From NCBI RefSeq assembly GCF_004303025.1, contig NZ_PJQW01000001.1, positions 393,435 to 457,434 of the forward strand: DNA of 64,000 nucleotides. The letters are read 5' to 3'. The stretch is from Flavobacterium sp. J27. GTDB lineage: Bacteria > Bacteroidota > Bacteroidia > Flavobacteriales > Flavobacteriaceae. Shown piece by piece: positions 56,249 through 64,000 of the stretch. Position 1 is the stretch's first letter. Every line of letters starts with the position of its first letter. Both the position numbers and the translations under genes were made by a program. Under the pieces are notes generated by a model, which had not been told where the DNA came from, did not search any database, and was given only the letters and a program-made list of their open reading frames with translations.

Positions 56249-56638
56249 TTAGCGGTTAGGTTTGATTAAAAATGCAGTTGGATACTTTTTTTTGATTTCA
56301 ACTAAATCTTTTTCTGCATTTATTCTTAATCTGTATTTTCCCACCCATACTTTATAAGTAGGGTTTGTATATAAATAAGTAGCTTCAATGTCTTTAAATT
56401 CTTTTTTAAATCCCATTAAAGTATTTTTTGCAGCTTCTTTATCACCATAAAAAATTTGAATAGTATAATTTCCATCAGAATCGTTAGAACTGTCTAAAAG
56501 TTGCTTTTCTTTTAATAATTTGCTAAATCTTGAATCTTGAATTACAGTAGTTTTATCTTCTTGTGAAAAAGATTTAGAGGAGATGAAAATGCTAAGAATA
56601 GCAAAGTAAACATAATTTTTAATAGTTAATTTTCTCAT
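56249..56638 (-). CDS. SPOR-domain protein
   Basis: A 129-residue exported protein with signal sequence (ILSIFISSKSFSQ) and a C-terminal SPOR domain of about 75 residues (NYTIQIFYGDKEAAKNTLMG, KVWVGKYRLRINAEKDLVEI). SPOR domains bind denuded peptidoglycan glycan strands, often at the division site. Here it is paired with the TonB receptor, an arrangement common in Flavobacteria, perhaps anchoring the receptor system to the wall (inference). Confidence 0.88.
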   Translation of the reverse strand: MRKLTIKNYVYFAILSIFISSKSFSQEDKTTVIQDSRFSKLLKEKQLLDSSNDSDGNYTIQIFYGDKEAAKNTLMGFKKEFKDIEATYLYTNPTYKVWVGKYRLRINAEKDLVEIKKKYPTAFLIKPNR

Positions 56639-56656
56639 AATGAATAAAATTTAAAG

Positions 56657-56684
56657 CAAAAGTACAATATTCTAAACGAAACAA
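56657..56684 (-). promoter_or_regulatory. Promoter of the SPOR/TonB-receptor operon
   Basis: The minus strand has TTG (56682-56684), 17 bases, then TACTTTTG (56657-56664), matching the -33/-7 consensus. An alternative TTG gives a 22-base spacer. Confidence 0.65.
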
Positions 56685-56762
56685 AACAACTTAAATTATT
56701 TAGAATAAATATAAATTACATTTTAAGATAAAATTAAGGTTTTTAGAATAGTTCTAATATCG

Positions 56763-56770
56763 TATTTTTG
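56763..56770 (+). promoter_or_regulatory. -7 promoter element of the Alternative Complex III operon
   Basis: TATTTTTG matches TAnnTTTG, leaving a leader of about 80 bases before actA. No TTG found at -33. Confidence 0.5.
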
Positions 56771-56856
56771 TCGGAGTTTAAAATAAAGTATGCTTTTAAG
56801 GTGTAAATGATATATCTAAAATCGTACCAAATCTAGATCGATAATCATTAATTAAT

Positions 56857-58176
56857 ATGAAAAAGGTGGGTAACCATAAATCGTTTTCAAGGATTTTCTT
56901 CAGTTTAGCTTTAACGCTATCTTTTTCTTTATCTGTTTTTTCTCAAGATGCGGCGCCAACAGAAGCTGCTGAGGCTCCAGCAACAGCTGGTAATCCTGAT
57001 ACAGGTAAAGCTCTGTTTAATGCTAATTGTGCTGCTTGTCATGCTTTAGATAAAGTGATGACTGGTCCTGCACTTAGAGGTGTAGCAGAAAAATATGATG
57101 TTGAATTTCTTTACAAGTGGATCAAAAACAACACAGAACTTATTAAGGCAGGAGATCCTACTGCGTTAAAAATTTACAATGATAATGGTCAGAAAGCAAT
57201 GACTGTTTTTCCTCAATTATCTAATGCAGATATTGATAATATTTTAGCGTTTACTTCTCAGCCTAAACCTGAGCCTCCAGTAGTAATTACTGATGGTGGA
57301 GGGAAAAATGGAGGTGGTTCTACTAATTCTGGAATTTCTAACAATGTGATTTTAGGTGCATTAGCTTTAGTGTTAACTATGTTAATTGTAATGTTGTTCT
57401 TGGTGAACAATGTGTTGACTAAAATTGCAAAAGCTAATGGTATTGAGGTTCAGAAAGATGAAAAATCATTGCCAATTTGGAAAGCATTTGTTAAAAACCA
57501 ATTTTTATTAGTAGTAACAGCTATTTTATTCTTGTTGTTTGCAGCCTACTTTGCTTATGGTTATTTAATGCAAGTGGGTGTAGATCAGGGTTATGAGCCT
57601 GTTCAGCCAATTCATTATTCACATAGAATTCACGCTGGAGATAATGGTATCGATTGTAAATACTGTCACTCTGCTGCAAGAGTTGGTAAACATTCAAACA
57701 TACCATCTTTAAACGTGTGTATGAACTGTCATAAAAATATTTCTGAAGTAGCAGAGGAAACTTTAGCTGAAGGAAATGAATATGGTGTGAATTATAACGA
57801 TGAAATTCAGAAGTTATATAACGCTGTAGGTTGGGATAAAGCAACTCAGACTTATACGGGTAAAACGGAGCCTGTAAAATGGGTAAGAATTCATAATCTT
57901 CCAGATTTTGTTTACTTTAATCACTCACAACACGTTTCTGTAGCTGGTGTGGAATGTCAAAAATGTCATGGTCCAGTTGAAGAAATGGAAATTATGAGAC
58001 AACATTCTTCTTTAACTATGGGATGGTGTATTAACTGTCACAGAGAGACAAATGTTAGAGTTGAAGATAATGCATACTATGCAAAAATTCATGAAGAACT
58101 TTCTAAAAAGTATGGAGTTGAGCAATTAACTGCTGCACAAATGGGAGGTTTAGAATGTGGTAAATGCCACTATTAA
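56857..58176 (+). CDS. actA: Alternative Complex III subunit ActA, multihaem cytochrome c
   Basis: The 439-residue protein has an N-terminal signal anchor and six CxxCH motifs: Cys58 (CAACH), Cys267 (CKYCH), Cys288 (CMNCH), Cys367 (CQKCH), Cys391 (CINCH) and Cys434 (CGKCH). The first haem lies in a monohaem cytochrome c domain, the other five in a cytochrome c3-like domain. Two membrane helices separate them. ActA passes electrons from the quinol oxidation module of Alternative Complex III. In classic ActA the haem count is five, so the sixth reflects the fused monohaem domain seen in Bacteroidota. Confidence 0.92.
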   Translation: MKKVGNHKSFSRIFFSLALTLSFSLSVFSQDAAPTEAAEAPATAGNPDTGKALFNANCAACHALDKVMTGPALRGVAEKYDVEFLYKWIKNNTELIKAGDPTALKIYNDNGQKAMTVFPQLSNADIDNILAFTSQPKPEPPVVITDGGGKNGGGSTNSGISNNVILGALALVLTMLIVMLFLVNNVLTKIAKANGIEVQKDEKSLPIWKAFVKNQFLLVVTAILFLLFAAYFAYGYLMQVGVDQGYEPVQPIHYSHRIHAGDNGIDCKYCHSAARVGKHSNIPSLNVCMNCHKNISEVAEETLAEGNEYGVNYNDEIQKLYNAVGWDKATQTYTGKTEPVKWVRIHNLPDFVYFNHSQHVSVAGVECQKCHGPVEEMEIMRQHSSLTMGWCINCHRETNVRVEDNAYYAKIHEELSKKYGVEQLTAAQMGGLECGKCHY

Positions 58177-58212
58177 TTAATATAATTTAAGAAGCTAATA
58201 TCAATATACAAT

Positions 58213-61200
58213 ATGGCATCAAACAAAAAATACTGGAAAAGTGTTGAAGAACTAAACGAAAATAGTTCTATTGTTGAGACGCTAAGAAACAATGAGTTTG
58301 TTGAACAAATTCCTGTTGATGAATTTTTAGGAGATTCTAATGCTTTATCAAACAGTGCAACATCTCGTCGTGACTTTTTAAAATATGTAGGATTTAGTAC
58401 TGCAGCTGCTTCTTTAGCTGCATGTGAAGGTCCTGTAGTAAAATCTATACCTTATGTTGTTCAGCCAGAAGAGATTATTCCTGGTGTAGCAGATTATTAT
58501 GCAACAACAATTGCTGATGGTTTTGATTTTGCAAATATTCTTATTAAAACACGTGAAGGTCGTCCAATTAAAGTTGAAAATAACAATTTAGAAGGAGCTA
58601 AAACTGGTGCAAATGCTAGAGTTCATGCATCTGTGCTTTCATTATATGATAGCTTACGCTTGAAACAACCTAAAATAGCCGGAAAAGAGGCAACTTGGGG
58701 AGAAGTTAATGCAAAAGTAAAAGCAAGTTTAGAAGATGCAAAAGCAACAGGTGGAGCTGTAGTGCTTTTAACAAATACTATTGCAAGTCCTTCTACAGAC
58801 GCTTTGATTGAAGATTTAAAAGTAAAATATCCAACTGTACAACATATTACATACGATGCAGTTTCAGAATCAAATGCTTTAGATGCTTTTGAAGCTGTAT
58901 ATGGAGTTCGTGCTTTAGCGAATTATGATTTTTCTAAAGCAGATGTTATCGTGTCTGTAGGTGCAGATTTCTTAGGAGATTGGCAAGGTGGAGGATACGA
59001 TGCAGGTTATGCAAAAGGTAGAGTTCCTAAAAATGGAAAAATGTCTAAGCATATTCAAATTGAAGCAAACATGTCTTTAGCGGGTGCAAATGCAGACAAG
59101 AGAATTCCAATGACAATTGCACAACAAAAAAATGCTTTAGTAGACTTGTATAATGCTGTAGTTAAAGGAGAAAGTCCGAAAAATACAGATATTAAAAAAG
59201 CAGCAGCTCAATTAAAATCTGCTAAATCTAAAGGAGTTATTGTTACCGGATTGGATGATGTAAATGCGCAATTACTTGTTTTGGCAATTAATAATGCAAT
59301 TACTTCAGAAGCATTTATGCCAGAAAATGCTAGATTAACTAGAAAAGGTAATGCTAAAGAAGTAGGTCAATTAGTGGATTATATGAAAGCGGGGAATGTG
59401 CATACTCTTATTATGAGTGGTGTAAATCCTGTTTATACTTTACCAAATTCAAAAGACTTTACCGAAGCGCTTAAAAAAGTAAAATTATCTGTTTCGTTTT
59501 CTATGAAAGAAGATGAAACAGCGTCAATAACAACAATAGCTGCAGCTGCTCCTCATTATTTAGAGTCGTGGGCTGATATCGCTTTAGAAAGAGGGCATTA
59601 TAGTGTGACACAACCAACTATTCGTCCTTTATTTGATACAAAACAATTACAAGAAGCTTTATTAACTTGGACTGAAAATAGTGCTACATACTACGACTAT
59701 TTAAAAGGTTATGCAGCTACAAATGTAACAGCTAAATCTTGGAATCAAATGGTTCATGATGGTTTTGCTTCTACCGAAGTGATGCCTTTAACAGTAAATG
59801 AAGTAGATTTTTCAACTGCTGTGAGTAAATTAGCTCAAGCTAAATCTTTAGGTATTGATTTAGTGTTATATACTAAAACAGGTATGGGAGATGGTCAGCA
59901 AGCAAATAATCCTTGGTTGCAAGAGTTTCCAGACCCTATTACAAGAGTATCTTGGGATAATTATGTGACCATTTCTAAAGTTGACGCTGAAAAGTTAAGC
60001 TTAGAAAATTGGAATGTAGCTAATGGTGGTTTAAACGGAAGTTATGTTACTTTAAAAGTAGGTAATGTGAGTTTAAATAAAGTACCAGTAATTATCCAGC
60101 CAGGTCAAGCAGTAGGTACTGTAGGTCTAGCTTTTGGTTATGGTAAAAAAGCTGCATTAAAGCAAGAAATGCAGGTAGGTGTAAATGCCTATGAATTATA
60201 TAAGAACCTAAATTCAAATCAAACAGTTTCTATTACTAAAGAATCTGGGGAGCATGAGTTTGCTTGTGTTCAGTTACAAAAAACATTAATGGGTCGTGGT
60301 GATATCATCAAAGAAACGACTTTAGAAATATTTAATACTAAAGATGCTGAAGTTTGGAATCCAGTTCCAATGGTGTCTTTAGATCACCAAGAAACTCCAG
60401 CTACTGAAGTTGATTTATGGACTTCATTTGATAGGGAAACTGGTCATCATTTCAACTTATCTATTGACTTGAATGCTTGTACAGGATGTGGTGCTTGTGT
60501 TATTGCTTGTCATGCTGAAAACAATGTTCCTGTAGTAGGAAAAACAGAAGTGAGAAGAAGTAGAGATATGCATTGGTTACGTATCGATAGATATTATTCA
60601 CATGAAGAAACATTTAGTGGAGATGTTGAATTAAAAGAAGGGGCATCAGGATTAATGAACTCTATTGATACTTTTAGTTCAATGGAAAATCCATCCGACA
60701 ATCCGCAGGTTGCATTCCAGCCTGTAATGTGTCAACACTGTAATCACGCACCTTGTGAAACAGTTTGTCCTGTTGCAGCAACTTCTCATGGTAAAGAAGG
60801 ACAAAATCATATGGCATATAATAGATGTGTTGGTACACGTTACTGTGCAAACAACTGTCCATATAAAGTTAGACGTTTTAACTGGTTCTTATATAATAAA
60901 AATAGCGAGTTTGATTATCATATGAACGATGATTTAGGTCGTATGGTATTAAACCCTGATGTAAACGTACGTTCTCGTGGAGTTATGGAAAAATGTTCAT
61001 TGTGTATTCAAAAAACACAAGCAACTAAACTTCAGGCAAAACGCGAAGGTAGATTAGTTAAAGATGGTGAATTCCAAACAGCATGTTCAGCAGCTTGTAC
61101 AAGTGGGGCAATGATATTTGGAGATGTAAATGATAAAGAGAGTCAAGTGGCAAAATTAGCCGAAGACGATAGAATGTATCATTTATTAGAGCACATTGGA

Positions 61201-61248
61201 ACAAAACCAAATGTATTCTATCACGTAAAAGTAAGAAACGTTAAATAA
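58213..61248 (+). CDS. actB: Alternative Complex III subunit ActB (molybdopterin-oxidoreductase-like iron-sulfur protein)
   Basis: The 1011-residue protein fuses a molybdopterin-oxidoreductase-like domain to a four-cluster ferredoxin domain. A Tat-like SRRDFLKYVGF motif (Arg52-Arg53) is displaced from the extreme N-terminus, the known Tat-variant form. The C-terminal half has cysteine clusters CTGCGACVIACH, CQHCNHAPCETVCP, CVGTRYCANNCP and CSLCIQ. ActB has lost molybdopterin in this family and carries iron-sulfur clusters. It begins 36 bases after actA. Confidence 0.95.
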   Translation: MASNKKYWKSVEELNENSSIVETLRNNEFVEQIPVDEFLGDSNALSNSATSRRDFLKYVGFSTAAASLAACEGPVVKSIPYVVQPEEIIPGVADYYATTIADGFDFANILIKTREGRPIKVENNNLEGAKTGANARVHASVLSLYDSLRLKQPKIAGKEATWGEVNAKVKASLEDAKATGGAVVLLTNTIASPSTDALIEDLKVKYPTVQHITYDAVSESNALDAFEAVYGVRALANYDFSKADVIVSVGADFLGDWQGGGYDAGYAKGRVPKNGKMSKHIQIEANMSLAGANADKRIPMTIAQQKNALVDLYNAVVKGESPKNTDIKKAAAQLKSAKSKGVIVTGLDDVNAQLLVLAINNAITSEAFMPENARLTRKGNAKEVGQLVDYMKAGNVHTLIMSGVNPVYTLPNSKDFTEALKKVKLSVSFSMKEDETASITTIAAAAPHYLESWADIALERGHYSVTQPTIRPLFDTKQLQEALLTWTENSATYYDYLKGYAATNVTAKSWNQMVHDGFASTEVMPLTVNEVDFSTAVSKLAQAKSLGIDLVLYTKTGMGDGQQANNPWLQEFPDPITRVSWDNYVTISKVDAEKLSLENWNVANGGLNGSYVTLKVGNVSLNKVPVIIQPGQAVGTVGLAFGYGKKAALKQEMQVGVNAYELYKNLNSNQTVSITKESGEHEFACVQLQKTLMGRGDIIKETTLEIFNTKDAEVWNPVPMVSLDHQETPATEVDLWTSFDRETGHHFNLSIDLNACTGCGACVIACHAENNVPVVGKTEVRRSRDMHWLRIDRYYSHEETFSGDVELKEGASGLMNSIDTFSSMENPSDNPQVAFQPVMCQHCNHAPCETVCPVAATSHGKEGQNHMAYNRCVGTRYCANNCPYKVRRFNWFLYNKNSEFDYHMNDDLGRMVLNPDVNVRSRGVMEKCSLCIQKTQATKLQAKREGRLVKDGEFQTACSAACTSGAMIFGDVNDKESQVAKLAEDDRMYHLLEHIGTKPNVFYHVKVRNVK

Positions 61249-61278
61249 GTATTAATTAAAGAAACAATATAAAGGATT

Positions 61279-62688
61279 ATGTCGTCTCATTACGAAGCAC
61301 CCATTAGAAAACCTTTAGTAGTAGGAAATAAATCTTACCACGATGTTACTGTAGATGTAGCTAGACCAGTAGAGGGTAGAGCTAATAAACAATGGTGGAT
61401 TGTATTTTCAATTGCCTTAACCGCTTTCCTTTATGGATTAGGTTGTATGATTTATACCGTATCTACAGGTATAGGTACTTGGGGATTAAACAAAACAGTT
61501 GGCTGGGCCTGGGATATCACTAACTTTGTTTGGTGGGTAGGTATTGGTCACGCAGGTACCCTAATCTCTGCAGTATTATTATTATTCCGTCAAAAATGGA
61601 GAATGGCAATTAACCGTTCTGCAGAAGCAATGACAATTTTCTCAGTAATGCAAGCGGGTTTATTCCCTATTATTCACATGGGACGTCCATGGTTAGGATA
61701 TTGGGTATTACCTATACCAAATCAATTTGGTTCATTGTGGGTTAACTTTAACTCACCATTACTTTGGGACGTATTTGCAATTTCGACGTATTTATCAGTA
61801 TCATTAGTGTTTTGGTGGACTGGGTTATTACCTGACTTTGCTATGTTACGTGACAGAGCTATTACGCCGTTTACTAAAAGAATTTATGCAACGTTATCTT
61901 TTGGATGGAGTGGTAGAGCTAAAGATTGGCAACGTTTTGAAGAAGTGTCATTAGTATTAGCTGGTTTGGCAACTCCTTTGGTACTTTCAGTGCATACTAT
62001 TGTATCTTTTGACTTCGCAACATCGGTTATTCCAGGATGGCATACAACGATTCTTCCTCCTTATTTCGTAGCAGGAGCAATCTTTTCAGGTTTTGCAATG
62101 GTAAACACGTTGTTAATTATCATGAGAAAAGTATCAAACCTTGAAGAATATATTACCATCCAACATATTGAATTAATGAATATCATTATCATGATTACAG
62201 GTTCAATAGTAGGTTGTGCTTATATTACAGAGCTATTTATTGCTTGGTATTCAGGAGTTGAATATGAACAATATGCTTTCTTAAATAGAGCAACTGGTCC
62301 TTACTGGTGGTCTTATTTCTTGATGATGACTTGTAATGTTTTTTCACCTCAGTTTATGTGGTCTAAAAAATTAAGAACAAGTATTGCTTTCTCATTCATT
62401 ATTTCTATTGTTGTAAATGTAGGTATGTGGTTTGAGCGTTTTGTAATTATCGTTACTTCATTACATAGAGATTATTTACCTTCATCTTGGACTATGTTTC
62501 AACCAACATTTGTTGATGCGGGTATCTTTATTGGTACTATAGGATTCTTCTTTGTATTATTCTTATTATACTCAAGAAGCTTCCCGGTTATAGCTCAGGC
62601 TGAAGTTAAGACTATCTTAAAGTCATCTGGAGATAATTATAAAAGAGAGAGAGAAGAACACGGACATAATCATTCAGATAATCATTAA
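61279..62688 (+). CDS. actC: Alternative Complex III subunit ActC (NrfD-type membrane protein)
   Basis: A 469-residue integral membrane protein of the NrfD/PsrC type, with about ten helices. It is the quinol-binding and probable proton-translocating core. Visible blocks include WVGIGHAGTLISAVLLLFRQ and FPIIHMGRPWLGYWVLPIPN. The C-terminus is charged and His-rich (EEHGHNHSDNH). It lies between actB and actD with short gaps. Confidence 0.95.
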   Translation: MSSHYEAPIRKPLVVGNKSYHDVTVDVARPVEGRANKQWWIVFSIALTAFLYGLGCMIYTVSTGIGTWGLNKTVGWAWDITNFVWWVGIGHAGTLISAVLLLFRQKWRMAINRSAEAMTIFSVMQAGLFPIIHMGRPWLGYWVLPIPNQFGSLWVNFNSPLLWDVFAISTYLSVSLVFWWTGLLPDFAMLRDRAITPFTKRIYATLSFGWSGRAKDWQRFEEVSLVLAGLATPLVLSVHTIVSFDFATSVIPGWHTTILPPYFVAGAIFSGFAMVNTLLIIMRKVSNLEEYITIQHIELMNIIIMITGSIVGCAYITELFIAWYSGVEYEQYAFLNRATGPYWWSYFLMMTCNVFSPQFMWSKKLRTSIAFSFIISIVVNVGMWFERFVIIVTSLHRDYLPSSWTMFQPTFVDAGIFIGTIGFFFVLFLLYSRSFPVIAQAEVKTILKSSGDNYKREREEHGHNHSDNH

Positions 62689-62695
62689 TAATATC

Positions 62696-63220
62696 ATGAG
62701 TAATAAAGTTATACACGCTATATATAATGATGATGACGTTTTAATGGAAGCTGTTAAACAAACTAGAGCAGCACATCATCATATCGAAGAAGTTTACACT
62801 CCTTTTCCTGTTCATGGATTAGATAAAGCAATGGGATTAGCGCCAACTAGAATTGCAATTGCTTCGTTTCTATACGGTTTAGTTGGTTTGTCAGTTGCTT
62901 TTACTATGATGCGTTTTATAATGATTGTAGATTGGCCACAAGACATTGGAGGTAAGCCTAGCTTTAGTTTTATTGACAACATGCCTTCTTTTGTGCCAAT
63001 CATGTTTGAGATGACGGTATTTTTTGCTGCGCATTTAATGGTAATTACTTTTTACATGAGAAGTAAGTTATGGCCTTTTAAAAAAGCTGAAAATCCTGAT
63101 GTTAGAACCACAGATGATCATTTTTTAATGGAAGTAGGTGTGCATGGTAGTGAAGAAGATATGATATCTTTCTTTAAGTCAACTGGAGCAGTAGAAGTTA
63201 AAGTAATAGAAAAGCATTAA
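62696..63220 (+). CDS. actD: Alternative Complex III subunit ActD (DUF3341)
   Basis: The 174-residue protein has two membrane helices and the DUF3341 pattern HHHIEEVYTPFPVHGLDKAM near the N-terminus, then FIDNMPSFVPIMFEMTVFFA. It is a structural subunit of the complex with no cofactor. It begins 7 bases after actC. Confidence 0.94.
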   Translation: MSNKVIHAIYNDDDVLMEAVKQTRAAHHHIEEVYTPFPVHGLDKAMGLAPTRIAIASFLYGLVGLSVAFTMMRFIMIVDWPQDIGGKPSFSFIDNMPSFVPIMFEMTVFFAAHLMVITFYMRSKLWPFKKAENPDVRTTDDHFLMEVGVHGSEEDMISFFKSTGAVEVKVIEKH

Positions 63221-63228
63221 TACAAGAT

Positions 63229-63774
63229 ATGAAAAGCTTATATAAAATAGTAGCAATTGCAGGTTTAACTTTTATGGCAACGTCTTGTCATAATAATGGG
63301 AAACCAAACTATCAGTTTTTTCCTAACATGTATGAAGCCGTTCCGTATGAAACGTATTCTGAACATGAAGTTTTTAAAAATGGTAAAGAAGGTCAGTTAC
63401 CTGCTCCAGGCTCAATAAAGAGAGGTTTTGTGCCTTATGAAATTCCAAATACAACTGAAGGATATGCTTTGGCTAAGGAAACTTTAAAATCACCATTAGA
63501 TTCTCTCTCTATCAACCATGAGAAAGGAAAAGAATTATTCAATATTTACTGTGCTATTTGTCATGGTGAAAAAGGAGATGGTAAAGGAAACTTAGTAAAA
63601 AGAGAAAAATTCTTAGGAGTTCCTAGTTATAAAGATAGAGTAATAACGGAAGGGAGTATTTATCACGTAGTTACTTATGGTTTAAATTCCATGGGTTCAC
63701 ATGCTAATCAATTAACACAAGAAGAAAGATGGCAAGTGGCTGATTACGTTTTAAAACTGAAGTCTGAATTATAA
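63229..63774 (+). CDS. actE: Alternative Complex III subunit ActE, monohaem cytochrome c
   Basis: A 181-residue lipoprotein-like protein (signal ending TFMATSC) with one haem motif at Cys108 (CAICHGEKGDG). It carries electrons from the complex to the terminal oxidase. The Met ligand may come from GLNSMGSHANQL near the C-terminus. It begins 8 bases after actD. Confidence 0.93.
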   Translation: MKSLYKIVAIAGLTFMATSCHNNGKPNYQFFPNMYEAVPYETYSEHEVFKNGKEGQLPAPGSIKRGFVPYEIPNTTEGYALAKETLKSPLDSLSINHEKGKELFNIYCAICHGEKGDGKGNLVKREKFLGVPSYKDRVITEGSIYHVVTYGLNSMGSHANQLTQEERWQVADYVLKLKSEL

Positions 63775-63804
63775 TTGTAAAACACTTTTTTGAAAATTAT
63801 TAAT

Positions 63805-64000
63805 ATGTATACGTTTTCAAGTAAATTAAAAACTTTTTCAATTGTCCTAATGGTTTTAGGAATCTTAGGAATAGGTATTGGTTTTATGTCGGTGCCTAAC
63901 AAAGAAGAAGTTAAAGAAATGATGAAAAATGCACATGATGGTCATCATGGCAAAACTGCAACTCATGAAGTTCATGAAAATGTAGGAACTCATGATGCAC
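63805..64000 (+). CDS. actF: Alternative Complex III subunit ActF (partial, 5' end)
   Basis: Reading from the ATG at 63805-63807 gives 65 codons running off the window: MYTFSSKLKTFSIVLMVLGI and a His-rich stretch (HDGHHGKTATHEVHENVG). The first membrane helix and its position after actE in the actABCDEF order identify it as the second NrfD-related membrane subunit. Only the N-terminus is visible. Confidence 0.85.
   Translation, partial: MYTFSSKLKTFSIVLMVLGILGIGIGFMSVPNKEEVKEMMKNAHDGHHGKTATHEVHENVGTHDA

Overview
The window is a piece of chromosome from a member of the Bacteroidota, most likely a Flavobacterium-type marine or freshwater Flavobacteriia. The signs are the low GC content, Bacteroidota-type -7 boxes (TAnnTTTG) ahead of many genes, proteins ending in type IX secretion (T9SS) type A sorting domains, a DUF2723 membrane protein, and the start of an Alternative Complex III operon. 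No prophage, intact transposon, CRISPR array, rRNA or replication origin was seen. No gene-free stretch exceeds 300 bases; the longest (about 1782-2031, 9433-9655 and 56690-56856) hold only promoter-like elements or nothing recognisable. Layout: 1-1800 holds thiS-thiC (thiC cut by the window edge) behind a TPP riboswitch. 2032-6514 is an overlapping operon of a large TraB/GumN-type protein, DNA-3-methyladenine glycosylase I and a DUF2132 protein. 6603-9432 is the translation block rplM-rpsI-rpsB-tsf. 9656-10678 is a LacI-type regulator. 10673-15800 is an accessory region: a PnuC-like transporter, a serine hydrolase, a decayed fusion of an SdpR-type repressor with an SdpI-type membrane protein, an SGNH/MBOAT O-acylation pair, and the broken start of a second copy of the serine hydrolase. 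15916-19895 encodes two secreted proteins, one a T9SS-exported putative metalloprotease. 20013-33857 is the most unusual part. It combines three cobalamin-binding-type radical SAM enzymes, two methyltransferases, a nucleotidyltransferase, glycosyltransferases of the GT2, GT87 and GT39 types, a flippase-like protein, a lipoprotein with a single CxxCH haem motif, and a possible flavin-reductase-like protein. Most genes overlap by 1-11 bases, so they are probably made together. The set suggests synthesis, modification and export of a glycosylated, probably lipid-linked product; the product cannot be read from the sequence. 33957-45766 holds two hypothetical exported proteins, polA, another secreted protein, a metallophosphoesterase, a thioredoxin-fold protein without its active-site cysteines, a polysaccharide deacetylase and the DUF2723 protein. 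45868-51678 has tRNA-Gln, a double UspA protein, and the rimP-nusA-infB operon preceded by a terminator-like hairpin. 51747-56638 holds a second T9SS cargo protein and a TonB-dependent receptor with a SPOR protein. 56857 to the window end is the Alternative Complex III operon actABCDE and the start of actF, a membrane quinol:cytochrome c/electron-acceptor oxidoreductase of the respiratory chain.
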